From positions 310,001 through 374,000 of the forward strand of contig CAWIBS010000030.1 of the NCBI GenBank assembly GCA_963834365.1: a stretch of DNA of 64,000 bases, in the 5' to 3' direction. Of this stretch, positions 1 through 8,829 are shown in pieces. Each line of letters starts with the position of its first letter. The first letter of the stretch is position 1. This DNA comes from CAWJAP01 sp963834365. Lineage in GTDB: Bacteria; Acidobacteriota; Vicinamibacteria; Vicinamibacterales; Vicinamibacteraceae. The notes below the pieces were generated by a model. That model did not search any database and had not been told where the DNA came from. It saw only the letters and a list, made by a program, of their open reading frames with translations. The position numbers were made by a program, and so were the translations under genes.

Positions 1-761
1 TCGAACTTGAGCGGTGAGGCGAGGAAGAAGCGGTGCAGCGAGCGGCCCTGGGCATCGTAGTAGCCTGGCTTGCCCCCCGGCGGCTGGTAGCGGAAGGCGG
101 TGTAGGTGCGACCGTCGTTGCTGAAGGTGGCGGCCACCACGTCGCCGTACCCGACGCGCGCGCCCTCGCGCAGCACCTGTTCGAAGACGACCTCGAAATG
201 GTCACCCGGCTGGACGTCGTGGTTGAAGTCGATATCGCCCGCAAAGACGTCGGCCAGCGCAATCGCGAGCGAGACATCCTCGCCGGCTCCGGTCACCGCC
301 GCGATGAGCGAGGAGTGGTCGCGATCGATCTCGCCGCGGATGGCCACGAGCCCGCGTTCCTTTCGATACGACGCAATCTCCACTGCGTAAGGGGCGGCGG
401 GGTCCGGTGATGCCGCTTTCAGGAAGCGGTCCGCGTCGATGCGGTAGACGAGCTCGCGCACGAAGCCATCCTGCGTGCGCTCGATCTCATACGGTTGATG
501 TGCGCGCATCCGGCGCGAGCTGAAGACCGGCTCGACGGCGGCCGCCACGACTTCGGCCTTCGCCGGCTCGACGCCGTGCGTCTCGAGCAGATCCGCGAAC
601 GTGGCTCCCGGGGGCACGCGGCCGGCGACGCGCTCCGAGTCCGCGGGCAACCGGATGTCAGCGGTCCGCACCGGTCGCGCCGCTGACGGCGCCTCGCCGC
701 AGCCCGCCGCGATCACGGCGGCAAGAAGTGCCACCACAGACAGTGTTCGACGGACCTTCAT
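1..761 (-). CDS. M23-type metallopeptidase lipoprotein, N-terminal part only (runs off left edge)
   Basis: The minus strand is open from an ATG at 761 to the window edge (about 253 codons), so the C-terminus is missing. It starts with a lipoprotein-type signal (AAVIAAGC, Cys near residue 21). A segment with PPGATFADLLETHG follows, resembling the LysM/OapA-like region of NlpD/MepM-type murein endopeptidases. Near the edge the stretch PGYYDAQGRSLHRFF leads to SPLKF, which in that family sits just before the catalytic M23 domain. The HxxxD and HxH zinc ligands would lie off the window, so peptidase activity is inferred. It is 31 bp downstream of the DinB gene on the same strand, so the two may be co-transcribed. 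Confidence 0.75.
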   Translation of the reverse strand, partial: MKVRRTLSVVALLAAVIAAGCGEAPSAARPVRTADIRLPADSERVAGRVPPGATFADLLETHGVEPAKAEVVAAAVEPVFSSRRMRAHQPYEIERTQDGFVRELVYRIDADRFLKAASPDPAAPYAVEIASYRKERGLVAIRGEIDRDHSSLIAAVTGAGEDVSLAIALADVFAGDIDFNHDVQPGDHFEVVFEQVLREGARVGYGDVVAATFSNDGRTYTAFRYQPPGGKPGYYDAQGRSLHRFFLASPLKF

Positions 762-792
762 CCTTCGTCCTTCATCCTCCGTACCTCGTCCT

Positions 793-1347
793 TCACTTCG
801 TCCTGTCGGTCGAGGGCGGCACGATACCCTTCATCCGCAGGTACGTGGTCATGTTGCCGTAGTGCTGGAAGCTGTGGGCGACGTTTCCGTAGAGGGCGGT
901 GACTGCTGACATCTCCATGCCGAACAGCTTGACGATCCGGTTCGCCTTGTCGTCGGTCATCGACGCGTAGACCTCGTCGCAGTAGGCGATCGCCTTCTTG
1001 AGCGCGGCGACAGCCTCGGTCTTGGTGCCGGCCTTCTCGGCATTCTGCCCGCGATTCGGATTCGGCTCGCCCTTGACCGCCGAGCAGAAGAGGTATTGCG
1101 CGTTGGCCACGTGACCGACCAGCTCGCCGAAGGTTCTGACGCCGTCCACGGGCCGGTAGCCGTAGTCGGCCTCGGCCATCTTCTCCGCACCCTCGGTCAG
1201 ATTGCGCGCGATCTGGGCGTAGCCCCAGTGGGCGCCGGCGCTGATCGGCCCGGCGGGGCCGGTCGGGGTCTGTTGTCCAGCGGCTTGCGGCGCCCATGAC
1301 ATGACGAAGACGGCCGAAGCCGTCGCCAGCCAGCGACTTCCTGCCAT
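793..1347 (-). CDS. DinB family protein, secreted
   Basis: 184 aa, with an N-terminal signal peptide (MAGSRWLATASAVF to APQAAGQQ). The rest is the four-helix DinB/YfiT type fold: PVDGVRTFGELVGHVA near residue 70 and VAHSFQHYGNMTTYLR near the C-terminus carry the His positions that bind metal in this family. The ATG at 1347 was chosen because GAGGAGG precedes it by about 8 nt and because it begins the signal peptide; the frame is open further upstream without a ribosome site. DinB proteins are often metal-dependent thiol S-transferases or have unknown roles, and the substrate cannot be told. Likely an operon with the M23 gene downstream. Confidence 0.8.
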   Translation of the reverse strand: MAGSRWLATASAVFVMSWAPQAAGQQTPTGPAGPISAGAHWGYAQIARNLTEGAEKMAEADYGYRPVDGVRTFGELVGHVANAQYLFCSAVKGEPNPNRGQNAEKAGTKTEAVAALKKAIAYCDEVYASMTDDKANRIVKLFGMEMSAVTALYGNVAHSFQHYGNMTTYLRMKGIVPPSTDRTK

Positions 1348-1564
1348 GCTGCACACCTCCTCGCCCGCCGATCCGCTTCGTGCGGCAGTCGCTCTCGACA
1401 CCCGATCACGGGTGAAAAGCCTGGCGATTCTACGACGTCCGGGCTGTAAGCAGCGACGGTGCCCGTACCGTAAAATATTCGTCAGCTGCCCGGGATGCCT
1501 CATCCCGCGTGACGGATCCGATCAGATCGGGTCTTTTTCGTCACACACCGGAAGGAGTCCGCCC

Positions 1565-3289
1565 ATGTTCGTCCGATGGTCCCACACCGGAGGCCGGCGC
1601 CGCGTGTCGATCGTCGGTCCGCTGGCTCTGGTGCTCTGTGTCGTCATCCCGGTCGCTGGCCAGGGGGTCGCCCCATCCTCACGCCCCGTCGCCGATCGCC
1701 AGGGCCCGAGCGTCGCGCAGGTCGAGGCGGTCGATTTCGATGCGATCTATCGGATCAAGGACGAAGGCCTCAACCGATCGCGGGCAATGGAGACCCTGTC
1801 CTACCTGACCGACATCCATGGTCCGCGGCTCACCAATTCGCCGGGCATGCATGCAGCGGCGGAGTACGCGAAGCGCTACATGACCGAGATCGGGCTGACG
1901 AACCCGCGCTTCGAAGCGTGGGGACCGTTTGGCCGGGGCTGGGCCAACGAGCGGACGTCCGTGCAGATCACGGCGCCGCAGACGTGGGCGGCGATCGCTT
2001 ATCCGAAGGCCTGGACCGCTGGTACCAACGGACCGGTGTCGGGCGAGGCCACCGCCGCCACGCTCGATCGCGTCGAGGACTTCGAGAAGGTCAAGGGAAC
2101 ACTGAAAGGCAAGTTCGTGCTCCTCGCACCGCTGCGGGAGATCAAGCTCCTCTTCGACCCGCCGGCGCGCCGCTTCACCGACAACGACCTCGTCGAGCTC
2201 TCCCGCCAGGAGGTGGGACCCCGCTCGCCGTCCGGCGGCCGTCCCGGCGGTCCGAGGGCGTCGGGCGGCGCGGCCGCGGAGTTCCGTCGCAAGCGGATGG
2301 CGTTCCTCCAGGCGGAAGGCGCCGTCGCGATCATCGAGCCCTCGCCCGGCACGCGCGGCGACAGCGGATCGGTCAACGTCCAGGGGCCGGCGCAGGGCGA
2401 CGGCTCCCGCGATCCGAAGGATCCGCTCGGGCTGCCCCAGGTGGTTCTCGCCGCCGAGCATTACAACCGCATCCTCCGCACCCTGAACAACAAGGTGCCG
2501 GTCACCCTCGAGGTCAACGTCCAGAACCGGTTCTACGACGACACCCTCAGCGTCTACAACGTGCTCGCCGATCTGCCGGGCACAGACAAGGCGGACGAGC
2601 TCGTGATGCTCGGTGCGCATTTCGACAGCTGGCACGCCGGCACGGGGGCGACCGACAACGGTGTGAGCTGCGCCGTCGTCATGGAGGCGATGCGCATCCT
2701 CAAGGCGTCGGGGCTGCGGATGCGGCGCACCGTCCGCGTCGGGCTCTGGACGGGCGAGGAACAGGGATTGCTCGGATCACGCGCCTACGTGAAGGAGCAC
2801 TTCGCTGATCGCGAGACGATGCAACTGAAACCCGCGCACGCCAGGCTGGCGGCGTATTTCAACCAGGACAACGGCGGCGGCGCCTACCGCGGGATCTATC
2901 TGCAGGGCAACGAAGCCGTCGCCCCGATCTTCGAGGCCTGGATGAAGCCCTTCGCGAACTTCGGCATGACCACGCTCGCCATTCGTCCGACGAGCGGCAC
3001 GGATCATCTGGCGTTCGACGCCGTCGGGCTGCCCGGCTTCCAGTTCATCCAGGATCCGATGGAGTACAGCTCGCGCACGCACCACACGAACCTGGATCTC
3101 TACGATCGCGTGCTGCCCGAGGACGTGATGAAGAACGCGATCGTGATGGCGTCGTTCGTCTACCACGCGGCGAACCGCGACGAGCCTCTGCCGCGCAAGA
3201 CGCTGCCGAAGCCGCAGCCCCAGCGCCTCCCGAGCTCGCGCCGCACCGACCTCATCGCGGTAACACTGAAACCAGCGACCACCGACTAA
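1565..3289 (+). CDS. Secreted M28 family zinc aminopeptidase with PA domain
   Basis: 574 aa. A signal peptide (ends near VIPVAGQG) is followed by a PA-like insert and an M28 catalytic domain, an arrangement like carboxypeptidase Q-type enzymes. Metal and catalytic residues are visible: HFDSWH near residue 350, the bridging Asp in GATDNG, the catalytic and ligand Glu pair in TGEEQG near 396, Asp in NQDNGG, and the last His in HHTNLD near 505. The ATG at 1565 was chosen over upstream in-frame codons because AAGGAG lies 7-8 nt before it and it starts the signal peptide. Predicted to cleave N-terminal residues from peptides outside the cytoplasm. It is transcribed divergently from the DinB gene, with a 217 bp gap. 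Confidence 0.9.
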   Translation: MFVRWSHTGGRRRVSIVGPLALVLCVVIPVAGQGVAPSSRPVADRQGPSVAQVEAVDFDAIYRIKDEGLNRSRAMETLSYLTDIHGPRLTNSPGMHAAAEYAKRYMTEIGLTNPRFEAWGPFGRGWANERTSVQITAPQTWAAIAYPKAWTAGTNGPVSGEATAATLDRVEDFEKVKGTLKGKFVLLAPLREIKLLFDPPARRFTDNDLVELSRQEVGPRSPSGGRPGGPRASGGAAAEFRRKRMAFLQAEGAVAIIEPSPGTRGDSGSVNVQGPAQGDGSRDPKDPLGLPQVVLAAEHYNRILRTLNNKVPVTLEVNVQNRFYDDTLSVYNVLADLPGTDKADELVMLGAHFDSWHAGTGATDNGVSCAVVMEAMRILKASGLRMRRTVRVGLWTGEEQGLLGSRAYVKEHFADRETMQLKPAHARLAAYFNQDNGGGAYRGIYLQGNEAVAPIFEAWMKPFANFGMTTLAIRPTSGTDHLAFDAVGLPGFQFIQDPMEYSSRTHHTNLDLYDRVLPEDVMKNAIVMASFVYHAANRDEPLPRKTLPKPQPQRLPSSRRTDLIAVTLKPATTD

Positions 3290-3388
3290 CTACCAGCTAC
3301 CAGAGATCGGTTCATTGGCCGCGCGACCTCAATCTGTTAGCCCGGTAGTTGGTCGTTGGTCGTTGGTCGTTGGTAGTTGGTAGCTGCT
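3284..3388. repeat. Heptamer tandem array with facing inverted copy
   Basis: A run of GTTGGTC-type heptamers (GTAGTTGG, TCGTTGG repeated) fills 3345-3386. Inverted copies (CTACCAGCTACCAG) lie at about 3288-3302 just after the M28 stop. The array separates the convergent M28 and malQ genes and can fold as an imperfect hairpin, so it may act as a bidirectional terminator. It overlaps the last codons of malQ only marginally. Confidence 0.6.
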
Positions 3389-4989
3389 CAGCGTCCCGTC
3401 TGCTCCGCCCACGCGCGCAGTGTCTGGGCGCGCTCCTGTGCGTCGGACCGCGACTCGAGGGTGTCGACGGGCCAGGGCAGCCGCCACGTCCAGTTCGCGT
3501 CGCCCACCGTGGCCGGCGTGTTGATGCGTTCGGTCCACCCGAAAATGTCCTGCATCGGCACGATGACGAGGTTCGACCGTGCCGCATAGAGCAGCGTCAG
3601 GAGCGCGTCCCGCACTCCATCGTCGAACGGCCGCTCGGGAGTGAGCGGGGCGCCGCCGGCGCTGATGCCCCGCAACCCTGGCAGCGCCAGCACCGCCTTG
3701 CGCTCGGCGGGCGGCGCGGTGTCCCACCATCCGGCCAGCGTCTCGGTGTCGTGCGTGCCGGTCGTGGCCACCGAGAGCGGCGCGTACTCGCGCGGGTCGA
3801 GGAAGGGGTGGCCCTCGCTGTGCCAGGCGCGTTCCCAGCGGATCACTTTGTAGCCCGGCACCCCGAGCGAGGCGAGCGACTCGCGCAGGAAGTCGGGAAC
3901 CGTGCCGAGGTCCTCGGCAATGAGACACGCGCCGGAGTCCTGGAACACGCGCAGGATCCGCCGGCCCAGCTCGCGCTGATCCGCCTCGTCTTCGGGCGTG
4001 AACCCCGCCGTGCCCTCCGCACCGCGCACCCACGTGCGGTAGAAACCAATCACGTGATCGATCCGGTAGCCGTCGAAGAGCTCCATGCCGCGCCGCGCGC
4101 GCGCGCGCAGCCAGCCGAAGTCCTGTTGGACGACGATGTCCCAGCGATAGGCGGGCAGTCCCCAGTCCTGACCCTGTTCGCTGAAGGCGTCTGGCGGCGT
4201 CCCCACGGTCACGTCGCGGGAGAAGGCGGCGGCGTTGGCCCAGACGTCGGCGCTGTCGGCGCCCACCATGAACGGCAGGTCGCCGAACAGCCGGAACGGC
4301 GCGACCGCCGCACGCACCGCCGTCCACTGCGCGTCGGCCAGCCATTGCAGATACGCGGCGTAGCGCATCTGCCGCGCGAGCGAGCGACGTGCGTCGTCGA
4401 GCGCCGCGGCGTCGCGCGAGGCGAGCGGCGGCGGCCATGTCCACCACGCCGCACCGTCGTATCGATCGCGCAGCGCCCGGAAGAACGTGTAATCGTCGAG
4501 CCACCACGACTCGCGCGATCGGAACTGCTCGAACTCCCGGGCGCGTGGCGTGTCCCGATGCCAGTGTTCTTCGTCGAATCGCGCGAACGCCGCCTCGAGC
4601 GCCCTGACTTTGAGCGCGCGCACGCGATCGTACGCAATGTGCCCGCGGCGTCTCAGCCCGCCGAGCGCGCGCCGTTCGCCCGGAGTCAAGGCGGACTCGC
4701 CGCCAAGCGCCGCAAACTCGGGTACGTCGACCAGACGCAGGAAGATGGGATCGACGGCCATCGCCGAAAGCGTGGAATACGGCGAATGGCCGGCCGCCAT
4801 CTCGTTCACCGGCAGCATCAGCAGGAAATCGAGCTCGGCCGATCGGCACCAGCGCGAGAGCGGCACGAGATCGGGGATCTCGCCGATACCCCAGCTCTGG
4901 CGCGACACCGCGGAGAACAGCGGCAGCAGCAAGCCGGCGTGGCGCTCGGCGCAGAAAGACGTTCCGATCGATGACACGTGCAGGTCCAT
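3388..4989 (-). CDS. malQ: 4-alpha-glucanotransferase (amylomaltase, GH77)
   Basis: 533 aa, the usual length for short bacterial amylomaltases. It transfers alpha-1,4-glucan segments between maltodextrins in glycogen or maltose metabolism in the cytoplasm. Seen: an N-terminal GH77 signature (SSIGTSF, SWGIGEIPDL), DLPFMVGADSADVWAN, the catalytic Asp in GYRIDHVIGF near residue 310, the acid/base Glu in LIAEDLGTVP near 358 and THDTETLAGWW near 411. The frame is intact. The ATG at 4989 fits the family N-terminus. Upstream, on the same strand, lies an aminotransferase gene, separated by a REP-like palindrome. Confidence 0.95.
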   Translation of the reverse strand: MDLHVSSIGTSFCAERHAGLLLPLFSAVSRQSWGIGEIPDLVPLSRWCRSAELDFLLMLPVNEMAAGHSPYSTLSAMAVDPIFLRLVDVPEFAALGGESALTPGERRALGGLRRRGHIAYDRVRALKVRALEAAFARFDEEHWHRDTPRAREFEQFRSRESWWLDDYTFFRALRDRYDGAAWWTWPPPLASRDAAALDDARRSLARQMRYAAYLQWLADAQWTAVRAAVAPFRLFGDLPFMVGADSADVWANAAAFSRDVTVGTPPDAFSEQGQDWGLPAYRWDIVVQQDFGWLRARARRGMELFDGYRIDHVIGFYRTWVRGAEGTAGFTPEDEADQRELGRRILRVFQDSGACLIAEDLGTVPDFLRESLASLGVPGYKVIRWERAWHSEGHPFLDPREYAPLSVATTGTHDTETLAGWWDTAPPAERKAVLALPGLRGISAGGAPLTPERPFDDGVRDALLTLLYAARSNLVIVPMQDIFGWTERINTPATVGDANWTWRLPWPVDTLESRSDAQERAQTLRAWAEQTGR

Positions 4990-5081
4990 CGTGCCTGATC
5001 TTGTCAGATTCCGTAGGTCAGTCCCGTGACAGAGCGCCCCTGACGTGTGCTACTCGTCGTGTCCGGCTGCCGGCGGCTGAA

Positions 5082-5108
5082 GGTAGTGTCCGGCTTTAGC
5101 CGGACCCG
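5082..5108. repeat. REP-like palindrome, family A
   Basis: TAGTGTCCGGCTTTAGCCGG is a near-perfect palindrome around GTCCGGC...GCCGGAC with the flank TAGTGTC. The same element recurs near 13.9-14.1 kb and 38.1 kb. Here it contains the stop codon of the aminotransferase gene. A partial copy precedes it at about 5060-5078. Confidence 0.7.
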
Positions 5109-6274
5109 GTGCTGATGGCACACGCCACACGCGAAATCCCCTCGCGAAACTCTTCCGGCCGTCCGAGCAGGCTGACCACGACCCAGGCCTCTGTCGGAAA
5201 GTCGAAGAAGTAACCCGGCATCACACGCACGGCGTGCCGGGTCAATAGTTCGACGACGAGATCCTCCTCGGCCGCGGTGGCCGGCACCCGCAGTGAGGCG
5301 GACCAGCCGCCAGCCGGCTCGCTCAGCGTGCACGCAGGGAGCTCGCGACACAGGGTCCGAAGCTGCGCCAGGTTCTGCTCGACGCGAGCCTGGATTCCCG
5401 CGCGCACGGGCGCCCCGCGGGTGAGCAGACTCGGCAGCGCGAGCTGGACGGGAGTCGCGACTGGCAGGTAGGCATCGGTGATGACGTCGAGGCGAGCCAG
5501 CGCTTCCGAAACGAGCGACGCCGGCCCGCCGATCGCCATCCACGCCAGCTTGATCTGCGGCAAGCCGATCGACTTCGACAGTCCGCCCAGGGCAAACGTC
5601 AGACAGTCGCGCGCCGCGAGCACGCTCGCCGCGCCGGTCGCCCCGGTTCCCGGGAAGCGATAGTCGGCGAAGACCTCGTCGCCGACGATCGCGAGCCCGC
5701 GCGATGCACAGAACGTGGCGAGCCGAGTCAGCTCGGAAGGGCGCACCATCGATCCAGTCGGATTGTTGGGACTGACGATGAGGACGGCCCGCGTACGGGG
5801 GCCGGCGGCCGCTTCGAGAGCCGTCATGTCGAGCGACCATCCACCGCTGGCATCGAGGGCGTACGGCACGGCGCGGACGCTCTCGAGCGCCGTGAGGTGC
5901 TCGAACAGGGGATAGCTCGGGGTGGGTACGAGCACGTCGTCGCCAGGATCACAGAGGAGCTTGAACAGGAAGCCATACGCTTCGCTCGTGCTCGCGGTGA
6001 GCACCAGGTGGTCCGGATCCACCTGCACTCCCAGCCGGGCGAGATCGGCCGCGACGGCCTCTCGCGCGCGAAGCAGCCCCCGCGGCTCGGGGTCATAGGC
6101 GAGCGCTGACGGGGACGCCAGCTCCTGGAGCAGGTCCGACGGGTAGGCCAACCCGACGCGCGTGGGGTTGGTGTCGGTCAGGTCGAGGAACGCGACGCCT
6201 CGAGTGTGCATCTCCTGCAGCGCCTGGGAGAGGCGGTTGGGACGCAGACTAGGCAGGCGGCTGGAGAAGGGCAC
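5096..6274 (-). CDS. PLP-dependent aminotransferase, class I/II
   Basis: About 392 aa. It has the fold-type I aminotransferase signature: SPNNPTG near residue 170, DEVFADYRF near 200, and the PLP-binding Lys in ALGGLSKSIGLPQ near 231, followed by an Arg-poor small domain. It transfers an amino group between an amino acid and a 2-oxo acid, but the substrate cannot be read from sequence. A GTG at 6274 was chosen because everything upstream in the frame is encoded by a CCCAGTCG tandem array; no strong ribosome site precedes it, so the start is uncertain. The stop lies within a REP-like palindrome. Confidence 0.85.
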   Translation of the reverse strand: MPFSSRLPSLRPNRLSQALQEMHTRGVAFLDLTDTNPTRVGLAYPSDLLQELASPSALAYDPEPRGLLRAREAVAADLARLGVQVDPDHLVLTASTSEAYGFLFKLLCDPGDDVLVPTPSYPLFEHLTALESVRAVPYALDASGGWSLDMTALEAAAGPRTRAVLIVSPNNPTGSMVRPSELTRLATFCASRGLAIVGDEVFADYRFPGTGATGAASVLAARDCLTFALGGLSKSIGLPQIKLAWMAIGGPASLVSEALARLDVITDAYLPVATPVQLALPSLLTRGAPVRAGIQARVEQNLAQLRTLCRELPACTLSEPAGGWSASLRVPATAAEEDLVVELLTRHAVRVMPGYFFDFPTEAWVVVSLLGRPEEFREGISRVACAISTGSG

Positions 6275-6282
6275 AGGACAAG

Positions 6283-6453
6283 TATCGGCGACTGGGGGAC
6301 TGGGCGACTGGGACTGGGCGACTGGGCGACTGAGGCGGGAGCCCAAGGGCGAATCGGCGCACAACAGCGAAGTCCCCGGGCCGAGCTGCCCAGTCCCCGA
6401 GTCGCCCAGTCCCCGAGTCGCCCAGTCGCCCTAGTCGCCCAGTCGTCCAGCCA
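6283..6453. repeat. GACTGGGCGA tandem array in facing inverted halves
   Basis: The left half (about 6283-6335) is repeats of GACTGGGCGACTGGG. The right half (about 6390-6453) is the reverse complement, CCCAGTCGCCCAGTC. The two halves can pair as a very large hairpin with a loop of about 55 bp. The array sits between the divergent aminotransferase and LamG lipoprotein genes, so it covers the space where promoters would lie. Related arrays occur near 11.9, 43.5 and 54.2 kb. Confidence 0.8.
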
Positions 6454-6537
6454 CCTGCTAGAATATTCGCGCTCCCCACGAAGTGTCGGTGCCCGGGATT
6501 TCAGGCCGCGTTCAGGCAACGCGAGCGTTGGGTGGTG

Positions 6538-7689
6538 ATGCAGCAGAGAGGCGCGGCTTCAGCCGCGCTCGGATCCGGCCGTTGGTTGACGGCGGCGCAC
6601 GCGCTGAGCGCGATCGCCGTGGCGCTCGTGGTGTCGGCGTGCGCGGAGAGCCCGACGAGCCCGTCCACACCCGTCGCGAGTGCATCACAACCCGCCGCCA
6701 CGCAGACGCCGCAGAGCACGACCACCACCACCACGACGACCCCGACACCCAGCTCGTCGGGCACGACCCCGACCGCGAACGCCGCCTCGTCCCGCGGTCA
6801 CGCCCTCCGCTTCCACGGCAACGGCGCGTCGGAGGTCGATCGCGTGAAGATTCCGATCGACCCGCCTGTCGCCGCGGATATCGGGCGCGACTTCACGATC
6901 GAGTTCTGGCTGAAGGCGGAGCCAGGTGCAAACACCAGCGCCACGTGCCAGGCGGGCAGCGACGGCTGGACCTACGGGAACGCCATCCTCGATCGGGACG
7001 TGGCGGGAGATGGGGATTTCGGCGAGTACGGCGTGTCGCTGTCGGGCGGCCGGATCGCCTTTGGCGTCGGTCGCGCCGGCCGGAGCCAGACCATTTGCGG
7101 GCTCATCGACGTCGCCGACGGACGGTGGCACCACGTCGCCCTCACGCGCCGCTCGGCGGACGGCCAGATGCGCGTCTACGTGGATGGGACCGAAAGCGGC
7201 CAGGGCGTCGGCCCCATCGGTGACATCAGCTATCGCGACGGCCGGCCCACGGCAGCCGCTCAGGACCCCTATCTGATTCTTGGCGCGGCCAAGCAGGAGG
7301 CCACGGAAAGCCGTCAGGGTTTCGCGGGATGGATTGACGAACTGCGTCTCTCGACGAAGCTGCGTTACACCGTCCCCTTCGATCGGCCGACCGGAGCCTT
7401 CGTCCCGGATGCCGAGACCGCCCTGCTCTTTCATTTCGACGAAGGTCCGGCAGGGCCCTGCGCCTCCACCGTCGTGGACACCTCCGGTCGCGCGGTTCAC
7501 GGGCAGTGCCGGCACGGCGGCGACGCGACGCCAGGTCCGGCGTATGCGACCGACGTGCCCTTCAATCCCGAGCCGGCGCGGACGCAGCGCACCTGGCTGC
7601 TCGGGAACGAGCCCGGGCTCAAGCCCACCACCGTGGTCGATCGCCCGGAAGGTCCGCCGGCGGCGGGCGTCGTCCCCCCAGGATCGTAG
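6538..7689 (+). CDS. LamG / concanavalin A-like domain lipoprotein
   Basis: 383 aa. A lipoprotein signal ends at VVSAC (Cys about 35), followed by a low-complexity Ser/Thr/Pro linker with a run of eight Thr. A LamG-type jelly-roll domain follows: RDFTIEFWLKAEPG, RWHHVALTRR, MRVYVDGTESG and FAGWIDELRLSTKLR are the classic motif order. The role is probably carbohydrate or protein binding on the cell surface. The ATG at 6538 is preceded by two in-frame GTG codons, and the first codons include a short palindrome like the GC-rich REP family, so the start is uncertain. The end of the protein is Pro-rich. Confidence 0.8.
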   Translation: MQQRGAASAALGSGRWLTAAHALSAIAVALVVSACAESPTSPSTPVASASQPAATQTPQSTTTTTTTTPTPSSSGTTPTANAASSRGHALRFHGNGASEVDRVKIPIDPPVAADIGRDFTIEFWLKAEPGANTSATCQAGSDGWTYGNAILDRDVAGDGDFGEYGVSLSGGRIAFGVGRAGRSQTICGLIDVADGRWHHVALTRRSADGQMRVYVDGTESGQGVGPIGDISYRDGRPTAAAQDPYLILGAAKQEATESRQGFAGWIDELRLSTKLRYTVPFDRPTGAFVPDAETALLFHFDEGPAGPCASTVVDTSGRAVHGQCRHGGDATPGPAYATDVPFNPEPARTQRTWLLGNEPGLKPTTVVDRPEGPPAAGVVPPGS

Positions 7690-7710
7690 GGCCGCCAACC
7701 CACTTCCCTT

Positions 7711-7746
7711 CTGGCCGATGGCCCCCGCAGGGCCATCGGCGGCCAG
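7711..7746 (+). terminator. GC-rich hairpin after the LamG gene
   Basis: CTGGCCGATGGCCC pairs with GGGCCATC plus GGCCAG around a CCGCA loop, with a three-base bulge, 22 bp after the stop codon. There is no T run, so it is a candidate structural terminator or mRNA 3' end stabiliser. The rest of 7690-8029 shows no gene; an AGGAG at 8018-8022 is the ribosome site of the next gene. Confidence 0.5.
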
Positions 7747-8029
7747 CCCTCCAGCCCGCGCGCTGAATCGCCTCGCCCTCGGCAGGCTCGCCGGCACGCG
7801 GTCGGCTGGCTCCACCACGACGCGAGCGATTGGTTGCACCAATCCACGGGCGTGCGCACGGTCGAGCGGGGTAAAATAACCCTCTCGCGGCCGTCTATCC
7901 GCGCGTTCCAACCTCTCAGAGTCAGAGCCATGCCGCCCACCCGCAGCACGGAACAGTTCGCGTGACGAGTCCACTCCCCAGAAGACCGTCATCACGACGG
8001 CAAGTGGTCCGTCCATTCAGGAGTTCAGT

Positions 8030-8747
8030 GTGCGTTCGCCCGCTCGCGTGGCGTCGAGTGCGGCCGAGCAAGTAGTCCACCACGTTCGAGGGCTTCTCGA
8101 ACGGGGTGCCCTCAGTCCGGGCGACCGTCTACCGGCCGAACGGGCGCTCGCCCTTCAGACCGGGGTCAGCCGATCCAGCGTCCGAATCGGCCTTCGTGCG
8201 CTGTCAGCGATGGGTGTCATCCAGTCCCGCCACGGGTCCGGGTACATTCATCACCGACGGGCCTCCGGCCCTCGAGAGCGAGCCGCTTCAGTTCCTCGCC
8301 GCGCTGCACGGCGTCAATCGGCAGTCGATGTTCGAAGCCAGGCGGCTCCTCGAAGTCGGCGTTGCGGGGCTGAGCGCCGAGCGGGCGACCGGCCACGACC
8401 TCGTGACCCTTGCCGAGGAAGTGACCAGCATGTTCGCCTCGCTCGACGACCCCCAGGCCTTCCTGGTGCACGACATCCGGTTCCACCGGGCAGTAGCCGC
8501 CGCGTCGGGCAATCCGATCCTCGCGTCGCTCGTCGAGATGGTGTCGAGCCTGTTCTACGAATCGCGCAAGGCGAATGTCCACCGGGCTCGCGACTTGCGC
8601 GAATCGGCGGAAATGCACCGCCGCATCTACCACGCTATCCGCGGCCACGACGCCAATGCCGCGCGGACGGCGATGAACGAGCACCTCGGCCTGTCCGAGC
8701 GAGCCCAGGTGTCGGAGGATCAGACGGCGCAAACCGCTGATCGTTAG
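8030..8747 (+). CDS. FadR-subfamily GntR transcriptional regulator (one frameshift)
   Basis: The N-terminal winged helix (SAAEQVVHHVRGLLERGAL, GDRLPAERALA, GVSRSSVRIGLRAL, RHGSG) is in one frame. The rest of the wing (FITDGPPALE) and the FCD ligand-binding domain (EARRLLEVGVAGL, FHRAVAAASGNP, EMHRRIYHAIRGHD) is in another. Removing one G from GGG at 8240-8242 restores a continuous protein of about 238 aa with the expected HGSGTFI. FCD-type regulators sense small carboxylates or acyl compounds and usually control neighbouring metabolic genes; no target is evident here. The GTG start has AGGAG at 8018-8022. The break is probably a sequence error, but a real inactivation is not excluded. Confidence 0.8.
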
Positions 8748-8829
8748 AGAAAGTCGGCTTCGCAGCCTGGCCGCCGGCTACCTTCGCCGCCGACGCCAGC
8801 AGGCACTCCGCGCGCCCTGCAGCCCTGGC

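Noticed and set aside
757..810. CTTCATCCTTCGTCCTTCAT tract between the M23 and DinB genes as a separate repeat element
   Set aside because: It resembles the other short-period arrays but is very short and irregular; not listed as a feature.
1515..1546. Short hairpin with T run (CCGATCAGATCGG then GTCTTTTTC) upstream of the M28 gene, considered a terminator
   Set aside because: No plus-strand gene lies upstream and the stem is only 5 bp; it may be part of a leader but cannot be supported.
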